Below are positions 1 to 12,795 of a DNA stretch of 64,000 nucleotides, one piece after another. The stretch is from assembly GCA_023375785.1 (NCBI GenBank), contig SZWC01004849.1, positions 39,862 through 103,861 of the forward strand, read 5' to 3'. The notes under the pieces are model-generated. The model did not search any database. It saw only the letters and a program-made list of their open reading frames with translations, and had not been told where the DNA came from. Positions within the stretch are counted from its first letter, which is position 1. Every line of letters starts with the position of its first letter. Made by a program: the position numbers and the translations under genes. Origin of the DNA: Penium margaritaceum (Eukaryota; Streptophyta; Zygnematophyceae; Desmidiales; Peniaceae).

Positions 1-560
1 CCTCATTCCCCTCCCCCCTCCCACATTCACTTACACATCTGAATCATAACATACAACAGTGCACATTTAGCACCCATCTCCACATGCTCTCCCCCCATAC
101 TCATCACGTACAACCCCTCTCTCCCTCCACATTTACTTCTACATCTGAATCATACCATTATAAATTAGTGTACATTTAACACCCATCACCACATACAGTC
201 CTCCCATACACTCACCATATAGAACCCCACCTTATCCCCCCCCCACACTCACTTGCACATATGAATCATAGTATTATACACTAGTGTACACTTAGCACCT
301 TTCTCCACATACACCCCCACAATACACTCCCCACATACACCCCCCCCCATTTATTCGCTTACAATTGTGAATCACAACTTTATGGACTAATGCAAATTTA
401 TCACCCATCTCCCCATACACTCCCCCCATACACTCACCATATAAAACCCCCTCCTTCCACCATGAACTTGCACACTTGAAAAAAATCATTACATACCACT
501 GTACATGTAGCACCCATCTCCACATACACCCCCCTCCCCATACACTCACCGCATAGGAAA
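1..560. repeat. Degenerate tandem repeat, about 110 bp units
   Basis: C-rich, strongly strand-asymmetric DNA built from about five degenerate units. The word GAATCA(T/C)A recurs near 41, 147, 263 and 369, with a decayed form near 479, giving a period of about 106-116 bp. Each unit also carries CACCCATCTCCACATAC-like and ATACACTCACCATATA-like words. The array runs off the left edge of the window. No coding capacity is credible here. Confidence 0.7.
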
Positions 561-639
561 ACTCCGTGTCGGAAACTTCATGTTATGTTCACACATCATC
601 ATACTAAACTATACACCAATACGATGGTGTACAAAATGA

Positions 640-1640
640 CCCTAACTAACCATACCTCATATCACCACCATCACCGCCGAAGGAACAATACCGTTGTTTG
701 TAGATCAAATCGTCCGGCTGCACGACGTGCCACATACCATCATCACTGATAGAGACAAAACTTTCACTAGTCGATTTCAGCACAAATTGATGACACGTTG
801 TGGCAGTCAGATCCATCTATCAATGGTATTCCATCCTCAGACCGACCAAAGAATTGAGCGGATCAATCGTATGCTAAAAACACTCCACACTTTGTGCAAG
901 GCACATGGCACCGATTGGGAAGCAAAACTACCGACCGCTGAATGTGCATAAAACTCCGCCACTTCCACCACAAGTGGTAAGATACCTTTCAAAGGGGTGT
1001 AGAACAAACTTTGCATCACACCAGATGGATCACAAAGCCAGAGCAACATCCCCGTGGATGACATCCACCGCCGGGACTTCGCAGCCATTTGGGAGCAAAC
1101 ACGGTAAATACTTGAAAAAATCCAAGCAGCTATGAAGCGGACGGCCAACCAACATCGCACCAATGACGTCTTCTGTGTTGGCAATCAAGTCCTACTCAGC
1201 TCTGCAAACATCAAATTCTGGGGACAGGACTTTGCAAAGCTCAAACCCCGATGGTTGGGATCGTTTGAGATTGAGCAAATGCAAACCTCCGCTGTCAATG
1301 ACCTTTACCTCCCTGACAGCATGGCGATCCACCTTGTCTTCCACATCAGCAAACTCAAGTACTACCGGGATACTAGTATGAACTTCCCCAGTAGAGATGT
1401 CGCACCTCCACCTCCTATGCAAGTTTACGAGGATACGAAATACGTGATTGAAGATATCCTTGGACATTGACGCCGTGGAATAATTACCAAGTATCTTGTC
1501 AAGTGCCATGGTTATGATATCGTGTACAACAGTTGGGAGCCCTACAACAACCTCCGAGACATTCCAGAAGTTTCTGACAGCTTTGACCACCTTCCAAAAG
1601 GATGGACAGAAGTGTCTTAATCTACATCAATGTTTCAAAA
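640..1640 (+). mobile_element. Ty3/gypsy fossil: integrase core, C-terminus and chromodomain
   Basis: Plus-strand fragment of a chromovirus-type gypsy polyprotein. At about 660-950 the translation reads like the integrase core, with words such as HDVPHTIITDRDKTF and FHPQTDQRIERINR. At 1132-1470 there is the integrase C-terminal region (GNQVLLSS, KLKPRWLGSFEIE, HLVFHISKLK), and at about 1430-1600 a chromodomain-like stretch (VIEDILGH, YNSWEPYNNL). Protease, reverse transcriptase and RNase H are not present upstream on this strand. It is an old, broken element with several breaks and no visible terminal repeats. Confidence 0.75.
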
Positions 1641-2009
1641 CTGTTCACTTGGTTTTTCAACAATGTTGGATCTTGGTAAATCCGTGCCTCGTTGTTTTTT
1701 AAGCCCCCGGACTTCTCCGTGGAGATCCTAAAAGCATCCACTCATTGTATGATCTTGTACGCATCGCTCGGCTCAAGCGCCAAGGACTCGGCATCTGCCT
1801 CATTCTGATTCTTGGCATTGTATACATGTGCTCGAATCACTTGACACTTGTCACCAAAGTACATTAACTGCTCAATACAAACTGTCCATTTGTCCCAAAC
1901 ACCCTAATCATCTTTTTCCCTGCACCTCATCCCTGTGAACCACCTACGTTTTGCTTGGCGTAACGCTCTTTTGCTTTTGATGGTGCGTGGCACACAATGC
2001 AACTATGTT
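1641..2009. other. Unassigned stretch between two gypsy fossils
   Basis: I recognise no gene. The segment lies just after the chromodomain end of the plus-strand gypsy piece and before the integrase end of the minus-strand piece. It may be 3' leader or LTR remnant of either one. Confidence 0.4.
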
Positions 2010-4210
2010 ATCTAGCTTAAGAACAACAATGTTGTTCCTTCTGTAGTGACAGTGGTCGTCTTTGGGATGAGGTTCAAAATTCAAGAAAATATTTCCATCA
2101 TGATGACAATGGAATCATACCCCTTGCGAGTGGCGGGCTGTCTTATCACAAATTCTACGCTGATGTTGGCCCACAATTCAGTCAAAATAGGTAGGGGTTG
2201 GAGTATACCAGGTGGTCTTGTGCAAAGGGATTTTTGTCTCCGACAAATGTCGCACGATTTGCAGAAGGATGTCACGTCAGTCTGCATATTGACACACTTG
2301 TGGTATTTCAACAGCTTCTTGAGCATCTTGCCCACGTCGAGATGTCCAATAAGACCGGTATCATGGCATTTGCCCAATAGCATTCTTTGCAATGTTTTGT
2401 TTGATGGAACGACAACTTGGCAAGTGGGTCATCATCGCCTTTACGGGTTGTTGAACCTGAAATTGGTCGTATTGAACTCGTCAAACTCCTCAAAATCATT
2501 TGTAAACTCCTTAAAGGGTATGGGTCTTGCTCAATGACCAACGTGTTGACCTCAGCCATTGAATCTGTTTGCCAACTTAGAGCATCCGCTTGATTAGTTT
2601 TTCCAATCCGGTACTTGATGTCGTAGTCAAGTTTACACTCAAGGAACTTCATCCATTGATTCCGTTGATGGCCTATAATTTGTTGACTCTTCCGATTTTT
2701 CAGTGCGAGGTGGTTGGTACAAACGATGTATTGCCAGCATCCTGGATTATACCGCCATGTCTTGAATGCGTGCATGACATCGAGTATTTCTTTCCTGTAA
2801 ATTGCATACTTGAGCTTTGGCCTGCGCAACTTTATCAACATATACACGACCAGTTGTTCTCCTCCGCCGTTGTCTCGGAGGAGAACAACTCCAATGGCTT
2901 GATTGGATGCATTGGTCCCCGCGATGTAGTCCATCATTGAATATGCAAATCGTAAGGTATGCACTAAGGCTGGAACATTCCTAAAGGAATTCAATGCTTC
3001 TTGTCTGCTGTTCTCCCAATTGCACTCAATGGATTTTTGAGTGAGATAAAAAAGAGAGGCACTAACAATCGAGCATAGTCCTTCACAAATCAATGGTAGT
3101 GGTTTCTGAAGCCCAAAAGTACTATGACATCCCAAAAATGTGTGCGCATTGGCCAATCAACGACGGCCTCCACCTTTTTCAGGCCCATGGTGATCCATCC
3201 CCTGCCGAAGACGTAGCCCAAAAACTTGATCCAACGGCAACCAGAGTCACACTTCAAGGGCTTTTCAAACAAAATCTCTCGTTGTAAAATCTCAAGAACG
3301 TTCTTGAGATGTCCGTTGTGCTCCTCCGGGGTGGGGCTGTACACTTGGATGTTGTCCAAATATACGACAACAAAGTCATTGAGGTACGGATAGAATCTTT
3401 TGTTCATCATTCCCGTAAATGTTACAAGGGCATTTGTGATTCCGAACGACATGATCGTAAACTCAAAGTGCCCATATCTGGTGCAAAGTACTATCTTCTT
3501 GATGTCCGTATCAGATACGTGGATCTGATGGTAGTCGCTACATATGTTGATCTTTCTGAAAATTTGGGCCCTACAGAGCTGGTCAAAAAAGTTTTTCTAC
3601 TCGCACAAGTGGGTAGCGGGTCTTGATGGTGATGTTGTTCAATACTCAGTAGTCCATGTACATCTGCATCTCTCCAGTTTTCACCAAAAAAGCAGGTGCC
3701 GCGTATGGTGACGTGGAAGGTCTGATGAACTTCTGACCGGGCATGTTCTCTAACTACTCATTGATTTCGGCCAGCTCGTGATCACTCATCTGATAATTCC
3801 TTTTCACTCTCAATCTACTTTCTGGCTCCAGGCCTATGTGATGGTTGATGTTTTGCTGTGAAGGTAGCTCTTGGGTACATAACTTGGGAAAACCCCGTCG
3901 AACTCCCTAATGAGTCTTGCAAATTCCCATGGTATTGAGGCCGATGTGGTCACCTCGGCAGCTGCAATTTCTTCCACATCCCTTGTTTCTACATGCATTA
4001 GCAGCACATAAGCTTGGCACTTCAGGTACCCGTTGGCCACGTTGAGGGATATCGATAGGCATTTTGTGGCTTCCATAGCTTCTTTTGCTGCTTCCACCTC
4101 TACTACTTCTCGTAACCTCCGTTGCGTCATGGGTCGCTAAACTAGAGGTAGATTGCATTTTTTGCAAGCGACGCTGACGTAGGCCAATCCGTTGCTTCAC
4201 TCCACCTGTA
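2010..4210 (-). mobile_element. Ty3/gypsy fossil: protease-RT-RNase H-integrase N-terminus
   Basis: Read on the minus strand from about 4.2 kb down to 2.0 kb. There is a protease/RT linker region (about 3830-4200), reverse transcriptase (about 3090-3800, with SFGITNAL, VVVYLDNIQVYSPT, KFLGYVFGRG), RNase H (about 2550-3090, with ASNQAIGVVLLRDN, RKEILDVMHAFKTWR, YRIGKTNQADALS) and the integrase zinc-binding region (about 2080-2400, with CKSCDICRRQK). The order matches the family. The element is broken at many places and old. It lies tail to tail with the plus-strand gypsy piece at 640-1640. Confidence 0.8.
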
Positions 4211-4480
4211 GATTGTGCCAGTATAGGAAAGCTTGCCTAAGAAACTTCTGGAAAAAAACTGCGTAGGTCGGGCCAGTTGGCCAAAACGCCCACGGCATAC
4301 AAACACTTAGGTTGACGTGTGGTGGGCCATGAATATTATGTGTCCACTCGCAGAGTTTACAGACTCACGCACATGAGGGACGTAAAAAACATACCAATCC
4401 TCCCGTTTTGATCCGTGTGACCCTGGTTCCCCCTACATTCCAACGGAATACCCCATTTGCCCCTACTATAAGAAAACAAG
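4211..4480. other. Unassigned, between gypsy protease region and probable LTR
   Basis: No gene recognised. By position it could be gag or leader remnant of the minus-strand gypsy at 2010-4210. The sequence is too decayed for me to assign. Confidence 0.35.
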
Positions 4481-4954
4481 CCCATGTTCAACAACATTAA
4501 GCCCCATCTATCCACACGTGTTGGGCATGTTCAAGAACATATGTATGTTGCTTAAAATTAGTGAAAACAAGCCTACAGGTGGTGGATTGTTGCCCCCGAA
4601 CTGTGGAGGATGGCAGTTTCGTGTGCAGTGGTGATCATTCTGACAATGAAAGTGTTGACCAGTGTTCATGACTAAAAAAAGCAAGGAAACGAGGCCACGA
4701 GCCTCACCCTCGAGGCCCTTGTGACCTCTCACCCGTTGATCGAGTTACCAGATTGATTAGCGGCTGGTGGCTTGTTGTTGTGTGGTTAGTTGGTCACCTG
4801 ATTGGCCGCCGGCCATCCAGCTGGCCAGCCACCGGCCGGCCTGTAGCTAATGGGTGGCTAGCCATCATCCAGCCCTCGCGATAGAGGGGGCTGGCTACAA
4901 GCCACCTGTTTTCTATTGCAATTTGGGAGGGCCCAAACCGGCCCTTCCGCTACA
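4481..4954 (-). repeat. Probable 3' LTR of the second gypsy fossil
   Basis: On the minus strand a purine-rich run GTGGGGAGGAA is followed at 4954 by TGTAGCGGAAGGGCC. This is the usual polypurine tract then TG layout at the start of a gypsy 3' LTR. The following 250 bp is GC-rich with many GGCCGG and TGGCTAGCCA palindromes. The distal LTR end is uncertain and I found no matching second copy, so length and pairing are open. Confidence 0.45.
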
Positions 4955-4965
4955 TTCCTCCCCAC
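4955..4965 (-). other. Polypurine tract candidate (gypsy)
   Basis: On the minus strand this is a run of purines ending directly before the TG of the probable LTR at 4954. Its position downstream of the integrase C-terminal region at 5.5-5.8 kb fits a second-strand primer site. Confidence 0.4.
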
Positions 4966-5449
4966 TTGTTATGAACCGCCTCGGTTCATGACCAGCAAGT
5001 AAGAGTGAAAGGTAGTGATTCATCAATATTGTGAAAGAAAATGAATGATTCCAATCACCAGCTAAACATGGACACGTGTATGGCACTTGGAGCTCAGCTA
5101 TAGCTTGGCAGTCTGCACAACTAATAGCCTCCTCCCTTTAGGCTGGAGCGTCCACGCGACAACCATGCTGGGTATCCCCAACCCCCTATGGTCGCTGTCC
5201 ATGAACGCCACCCAACGGGAATGTCGTTCAGTATTGCCGCATTCCGGTGGTGCCTCCTACTACATGTCCATCTGTGCTAGCTGCCAATTCACTCCAATAC
5301 TTGTTGGTCACCCCCGTGGGCAACTGAGATTCATGTCCCATGAGTTATGTTAAGGTCCATAACCGCCCCAATGAAGGAGGTACTCCCTAACTACCCAAGA
5401 GTGGAGTGAATGCTCTCGGTGCTGGATTAGGCAAAGGACCTTGTATTGA

Positions 5450-7700
5450 CTATCGACACATAGGACTATAGGTGGTGGCTAAACAGTTCCCTCTACCGTG
5501 TATGGAGCTAGCAGGCTTACATGAAATACGTCATGTATCTTCACACCCCACAGAAACAGTAATCGGCATGCCACTCGTTCCATGTGTGCAATGGTGGGAA
5601 ACGACCTAATCCACTTTGGTAGACATTTTTCTACCCAGGTAACTTCAAACAAAGGTTCTTAGTACTAAGTAGCACCTTGTCACCAGTTTACAACAAGACA
5701 TCACAACGACTTTTGTTGACATATGCCATTTGTCGTTGACGAGTGTCTCGAATATGACCCTTTGCCTCTTGTAAGAAGGAGTTTATACACTTGATAAAGG
5801 CTTGAGCAGAAGGAACCTTTCCTCCGTCACTCTCACTCTTCACCAATGAAGAGTGAACCACTGGATGTCAACCACTGATCAACACAAACGGTGTGAACAA
5901 CGTGGATTTGTTCAAAACAAACTCTGCCGCTCCTAGGAATTGACCCCATACATTCATAATAGAGTCAATGTACATACGGAGCATTTGCTCCACAGTGCAA
6001 TTCTTGCGCTTTGTTTGTCCGGCAATTTGAGGGTGAAATGCAGTAAACATTTGTGCCAAAGTACTCCTGCATCTTCTGCCAGATTTTATTCGTAAATTCT
6101 CTATCTCGATTGGAGATATTGCACAACGAAAAGCCATAATTAGAAATAAACTTCATGTTGACGCACTCATATTGAGTCTCAAGGATGGGAAGCTGTTGGA
6201 GGAGTCTAGTGGGCTTTTTTTTACTAGTCGTGTTCTGAAGACATGGGTTGCATGTTATGCAATAGTTACGAGAATCAACAATCTATCCTGGCTAGCAATA
6301 ATGGTCCAAGAGTGCCTGTCCGGTTTTTCAAGGTCCCACATGATTTGCGACTAGCAGGTCGTGGAACTAGGAGATAACACTTTCTTGAAGGTCTCACAAG
6401 TCTGGCACAGCAAATTGTTATCCATGCCAGAAGATTCCTGCAACTGCCATTAATCCATACTCGTCCCGATTTCGAGAGTCTTGGAACAAAAAATCTAGAG
6501 AGTATTCCATCTGGATCTTGTTTATAAAACCATTATAGTGGATTATCTCTCAAGGTGGTTGTTGCAGAGGTGCAGGGGAATCTATTTTATGCACTCTTGC
6601 TGTCACATTAGCCATAAAACACGCACCAGAATTGGTGGTTACTTTGATTTCCACAGGCTGTCAGCTTAGCAAATCGGCCACGTTGAAGTGTCCAAGCTGA
6701 TATTCCAATGTGAACAAGAATCGACTTGGGAAATAATTCCAACACGCCTATTGTCTTGACATGTATAGTTGCATTTAGAAGAGTACCAATGGGTTGTGGT
6801 CGGTCACGACCGTCACACCCTCTTCACTGCCCTTGAGGTAGGAATGTGACATCCAAAAAGTGTGTACCACTGCAAGGAGCACTTCATCTACAATCATGTA
6901 CTGTGTTTGTGCGGGAATGAGCTTCCTGCTTTCATACGTAATTGGGTGACCATTCTACACAAGAAATGCTCCAAGTCCTACTACCGACAAATCACATTGA
7001 ACCTCACGCAGTTGTGATGGATCCAGAAGATCCAAGGAAAGCACGGTGCATAGAAGCTCTCCAACTTTGAGAAAACATTCTCAAAATCAGATATCCATTC
7101 CCAATGTGCATCTTTGTGTGTGAGCCTAGCAGAGGTACCAACGCCAAATACCCTTGCATGAACCATTAAAAGTAGTTTTGAAATTCAAGAAAGGACCAAG
7201 TCTATCCAACATTTGGATGCAACCAATCTACCACGGCTTGGACCTTTCGTGGGTCAACACGGATACCGTCCTTGCCGGAAATGTGTCCACGGTATTCGAG
7301 CTCATCTTATAGAAACATGAAGTCACTGACTTTTGCATATAACTTATGTTCCCGGAGCATCACGATGACTTTACGCAGATGTTCTATGTTCTCTTCCATG
7401 GAATCGGAAAAAACTAGGATGTTTTCTAAGTAAACCAAGAAAAATTTGCTGAGTTACTTGGTGAACATTCGGTTAAGTTCTCCTTGGAAAGTTGGCGGGA
7501 CAATCGCTGGCCAGAAGCACAAAAATCAGAACTAATAGTGTCCCATGTGTGTTCAAAACACTGTTTTGGACACATCATCTTTCTCTAGCAAGATGTGAAA
7601 TCCGGTATAAGGTCTTTGATGATCCACTTTGTGCAGGTGTAGGAGTCACAACTGTGACATGAAGATTTCAGAGTATGAATGTCTCACGAGACAAAAGCTG
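5450..7700 (-). mobile_element. Second Ty3/gypsy fossil: RT, RNase H, integrase
   Basis: Minus-strand element, separate from the one at 2.0-4.2 kb. Translated pieces include the RT thumb region (about 7200-7500, with LEYRGHISGKDGIRVDPRKV), the RNase H start (about 6980-7170), the integrase core (5868-6137, with FHPQIAGQTKRKN, VEQMLRMY, FLGAAEFVLN), the integrase C-terminal region (about 5590-5800, with TGDKVLLSTKNL) and RIHDVFHVSLLAPY near 5500. The order 7.7 to 5.5 kb follows the family layout. It is broken by many changes, so old. Protease and gag are not recognisable. Confidence 0.75.
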
Positions 7701-9092
7701 GGATGTTTGCGGTGGAAATAGCATAGATAAAAAACTGCTGGCAGCACCAACAGGTGCAAATTAACATAAAGGGATATAGGTTTCAGGATGAAATCTTTGA
7801 AGCAACGTAGAATGACATGTCAATATATGAACAAACTCTAATAAACATTACATCCCACATGGAGCCTTTTTTATGACGATAGGGGTGCGATCACCTTCCA
7901 AACCCCTTGTACTCTTCCTACGTTCCCTAAGCATCATTGCTTCTTTCATACCAAGTTTTGTTGTAGGATCTCGTCCAACGACCATAGGGCCCTGAATGAT
8001 AAGAGCTGATAAGAAGAAGGGAGGTGTCGCCTTGAAGAATTTCTAAATTCTGATTAATGTTTTCAAGAAGGGAGAAACTGTGTTATAAGAGTTGCCCTTT
8101 GAGGGAGTAACTTGTTATTGTGATGACCACTTATGCATATTCGGATGTACCCATTTTGCTTTAAGTCAGCATACTTGCAAATCTGACTGAAAAACTGGCT
8201 CATTTGGTACACAGACAAGAAGGTTAGAGCCATGTAAAGGTGGGAAGTGCACCTCCAGAAAACAAGAGACGTACCAATTGGACCACTAGCACGCTGGAGT
8301 GACTTTCTTGTCCAAGGAAGCTTAAGCGCACTTGGATGGATGCTTAACCAATGAGCGCTAGGGGCCATGGGTGCTTTGAGATGGTGGCTAGGGGTACATC
8401 TACAAAGAGGGATTTTTTGGGTAGCTGTGTCCCCCGAAAGTGGTGCCACTAGTAGTACTCATGTGCATAACATGAAAATGGCCATAACCCAGCCGTTTTT
8501 TCATAAATTGAAGTGGTTTTGTGTGTTGGGAAGCTTGTGATGCGTAACACATGTTGTTTGCATCATTGTACCTTAGCAACAAGCTTCAAAGAACCAAGGG
8601 GCTCATGGATGGCTCATTAGGGCTGGTATAGGAGGAATCCTATGAGTTATTCTAGACATTTTGATCTTGCCCAATACTTTGTACATTGCCTTGTGCTGAC
8701 CTAAAGAGTCCAAGCATTCATTCCTTGTCCAAATCTCCCTAAAATCAAAGAACTACCTTACACATGTCTTGATTGTACAATTCTTCCGCAATGTACCATG
8801 GTGCAAGCACCGCCAGGAGAGTCACACAGACCTTCAATCACTAGCAACGGTCTTGCTTCCAGGAGAGGGTCAAGAAACATGTTCAAGATTTTCCCACGCA
8901 CAAATGGGTCAATTTTGGGAGGTGAATCTTAAGGGCTTGGCATGTGACCGCCGTGTTGGGTGTCCCTCAGTTCATGTACTGGCAAGGAGGTACAAGAGGA
9001 ATGAAAAAAACTGAAGAGATGACATAGAAATTTTCAAGAATACAAGGAATAAATAGAGAGGACCGCAAGATCAGGAATAGGGTGTACTTTGT
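7701..9092. other. Unassigned; possible 5' part of the second gypsy fossil
   Basis: No gene recognised. Two minus-strand open stretches (8063-8449 and 8400-8582) have no family resemblance that I can see. By position upstream of the gypsy RT on the minus strand they could be remnants of gag, leader or LTR. Confidence 0.3.
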
Positions 9093-9407
9093 TTGTATTA
9101 TATGTTCTTGAAATATATTGGTTCTTTATTATTATTCTCCTTTAGCTTTATGTTTGGAAAAAAAACCCATTGTATTCCTCCCTTTCGTGGCATCAATGAC
9201 CTTGGGGTAGTCATGAACATTTCTTATCTCCATAGTGTGGAGATAGTTTGTAAGGGTGTGAATTTTATCAACTTGTTAAATTCTATGGAGTACATTATCT
9301 TTTCCCATGAAAATCTAATTGGTCAAAGGGGCCATCGTACCACAACATTACTTGAAGACAAGCTCTTTATGTAAGTGGTCAAAATGTATGGCATGTAGCA
9401 ACCGCAC

Positions 9408-9626
9408 ATGGAGTGGCAACCCATGATGTGCAAGGTCTGCCATGCCGTCATGTACAAGAATTATACCCATCATAATGAAGCACACCGGACCTTCAACAAG
9501 CTCATTGACTTTGAAAAAATTCAAATCTTCATCAATCCCTGTGTGAGAGAGTTTGACACGCTTGTAGATGAAGCTAAACGCTATGTCGAGGACAATTGTA
9601 TCCATAGTTTCAAGTACACAGATTAA
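9408..9626 (+). CDS. Unrecognised short ORF with possible Cys/His finger
   Basis: A 72-codon open frame. Its start contains CKVC followed by nine residues and an H-x4-H arrangement, a spacing compatible with a BED-type zinc finger of hAT transposases. This is a pattern match only. No transposase core follows, and the rest is mixed charged sequence. It may be a decayed DNA-transposon fragment or chance. Confidence 0.2.
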   Translation: MEWQPMMCKVCHAVMYKNYTHHNEAHRTFNKLIDFEKIQIFINPCVREFDTLVDEAKRYVEDNCIHSFKYTD

Positions 9627-12600
9627 TTAATGTTATAACACTTGTGTGATGGTTGCGTTGGGGAGCTTTTGAAGAATAATATCACAAATACGTCTATGGG
9701 ACAAGCTTGGACAACTGGGAGAATTGTGTGACTACATGAGGAAAATTTCTTTCAGCGAACCCAAAGCAGTACTCAGGTGCACGACCAGGTTTAAGTACAA
9801 AGCAAAGCCCAACATGCAAGCATGATCTCAAAATAGATTATGGATGATCTATAGGTAGCACAATAAAACCTTCAAAGGGCTCTAGAAATATTACATGCAG
9901 TTCAACCACGCTTGAGCTCCATGCCACAAGGATTTTTGCGCTCAGAAAGAGGCCATATCATTGGCTACATATATAGTACCTTGTGGAGATAGTGCGGTAC
10001 ATTGTTACGTAGAGGGTTGTGGAGAAGGTGGTGGCAATGAAAATGACCTTAGTTGTGGAAACAGATAAGGTGTGATTTATGTTTTCCCTATCCCTGTATT
10101 TCATCAATGAAAAATGTTTAAGGGAAGAATGGACCACGAGTGTATGACGATGTTATCCTGATGGGGATGTAAAATTATTTGAGTGCACCGCACTCTGTAC
10201 TTGTTGATTGTCATTACCCACTCAACCTTGCATCTTTGGATGAAATGCACAATTGAACGTCTTTAGTGGTCGTGACAACAACCACAACACAAGGAACATA
10301 TTCCATTATAGTGGAGTCAAGTAATATCAAGACAACCACTGCAATCACATTATTGCCTCCTTTGGATAGAGAGTTTAACACGAAAGGTTTAAGGATTCAA
10401 AGATACTTTTGTAATCTACGAGTTTTCTAGTAGTGTGGACTTCAGTTGGTGGTTGTTGTACCAGTATTGTGATTTCAATAAACTTGGTTTATTGTTTTCC
10501 ACCTTGCTTTTTGAAGAGATTTTAGGTAACATGACAATGCAGTTGCGAGGACAAAAGTTGGTACGCCTATGACTCCTTTGTTTGGATTGGCTTCCCTTGA
10601 AAATTGGGCCTAGAACAAGGGTCTTTCAGCAAGGGTTTTTTCATTAATGGGGATACCATAGTACACATGATTGGTAATCGCAACGCAAAGTTTTTTGTTT
10701 ATGGAAACAGATGAAATTTTAAATTGAGGGTTCTTTACTCGGTTCATTTTTTGTTATGTTGTGATGAATGATTTGTGCCTTTAACGAAAAGAGCCTTGAA
10801 TGCTCTTTCAATGGAAATCCTTATGTCTTCGAAAGAAATAACATCGCCTTACATTGATTTTGACTGTGGATTTTTCACCAATTCAAGATAAAGTCCATGC
10901 TAGCTTGGTTGCATTGTAGGTTAAGGAACATATTTGACAAGGCCGTCACTTGTGCTTGGTTGATATACAGAAGTTGGAGGAGATGATGAAGGAAAACATA
11001 CTATAAAATATCATAACTTTCATGTGGGAGTTCTTAGAAATCCAAGGCCCATTGAATAGGCTTCAAATAAAACAAAATCTTGTCCACGCGACTCCACTAC
11101 AACCAACGCCAGCTCCTATGATGTAACCATGTATCACCTCATTGACATAAAGGCCAGAGACCAAGCGCCAAATCAATGACTACCTTTTCAAAATGGTGGA
11201 GTGAGCCGATCATTCTACCACACTGTACTTCATCATCTTTTGTGAGAAAGGATAGTGGTTTACACATGTAAAAAGACCACAACACATAAAAAAAACCAAA
11301 AAATGGATCCCCTTTGCTGCGGATCGAGGACCAATTAGACAAAGTCCAAGTAGTTAAACTACCATTGTCCCTGGAATTATTTGAGGAATACCATCAAATC
11401 AGAACCTTAGAAGGCAATGTGCCTTTAAGTGTATTTTCAATGACTGGGATATAATCAATTCTGAGTTTTGTGTTTTGGGTTGACAAAGGCACAAAAAACG
11501 TTTCAACGAGAAATGAACCAAAATATTCTTAAGCAATTTAACCTTTTTGTCTTAATTTGACATTACAAGACCCTTCTTTCCTCCTTTCTACGGTACACCC
11601 CTCTAAGACATGACATGTTTCCCCCGATGGTGTGGAAGGGGGTGTTGCCGTTGTGTCTAACCACGACCAATTGTTTTTTCCCTCAACACAGTCAAACCCA
11701 TAAAGATTTCAGGCACATTAGAGAAAACACCTGAGCATAATCTCATTTTGATGGAATCATCGGCCAAAGGGAATCAAAATTGCCAATCCATGAAGCCAAC
11801 AAACTATGAAAGTAAAACCACCAAAACAAGTGTGTTTTTTATGGCCATTAAGTCACTAGCAAAATAATCACAAAATCCTTCCATACATTCTCATAACCAT
11901 CTCAAGAAAAAGTCTAATACAAACATGTAAACAGGATCTAAGGGGGATATTGTATAGATAACTAGTTTCATGACACTCAAAACCTAGACAATCACAGGTT
12001 GGTGGATGTCACAAGAATTTAGTGGCATGTAGAACAAGTTATGTTTGACATGAGGGATCTGGGCAAAGATTTATAAGGTCTACAAAGTGCTAGTTGCATG
12101 ACACGTGCGACAAAAATAGGTAAGACAAGCACTTTCATACTAGTATTGGTGGCCAGGATGGAGTATAGATGTCTAGAAGTATTACAATTCTCATGACATA
12201 TACATCCCAAACAAAGCCAGTAATGAATGGCCTTTAGGCCCCCCTCATAAGACTTCCCATTTTGGGGTCTCCTTGAGAGTGTGTTAGTATCAAGTTACCT
12301 TGTAGATGTAGACAAAGGCCATGACTTAATATTGGTGGTTGTGAATCTCCCAATAAATATGACAAACCTGATTTTTAGAAGCACAGATATAAACACAAAA
12401 GATAATGATTTCCACTTCTTTAAGTGTGTCTTGAAGTATTAGGATATACCATTGTGTATCATCTCTATTAAAGATAGAAGATTTGTGATGAAAAAGTAAT
12501 GTGGAAGTGAATGTGGCATGTCAAAGACGTTCTCCCCAACCAATTATTGATGAGTAGAGTACCTAAGTTAACTATAGAGAAAATTCTAACTATGTAGGTG

Positions 12601-12795
12601 TGCCATACCATGCATGGAAAGGATGAAATATCGTCACTTATAGAGCTTGCCACTAGCAAATGTGTAAACTAGTCCACGTATCCATACTAGTTTTGTTGAA
12701 CAATGGTCGACACCCAATAGTGCTCTCTTCATTAGTGAAGCGTGAGCAAAGATGAAAAAGTTCCATCTACTGAAGCCTTTCTTGAGCACGTACAC
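9627..12795. other. AT-rich stretch with no recognisable gene
   Basis: Stops are frequent in all frames and only small open stretches occur (for example 11139-11342 and 12019-12210 on the minus strand). None shows a family motif I know. I see no terminal repeats or tandem arrays. Confidence 0.5.
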
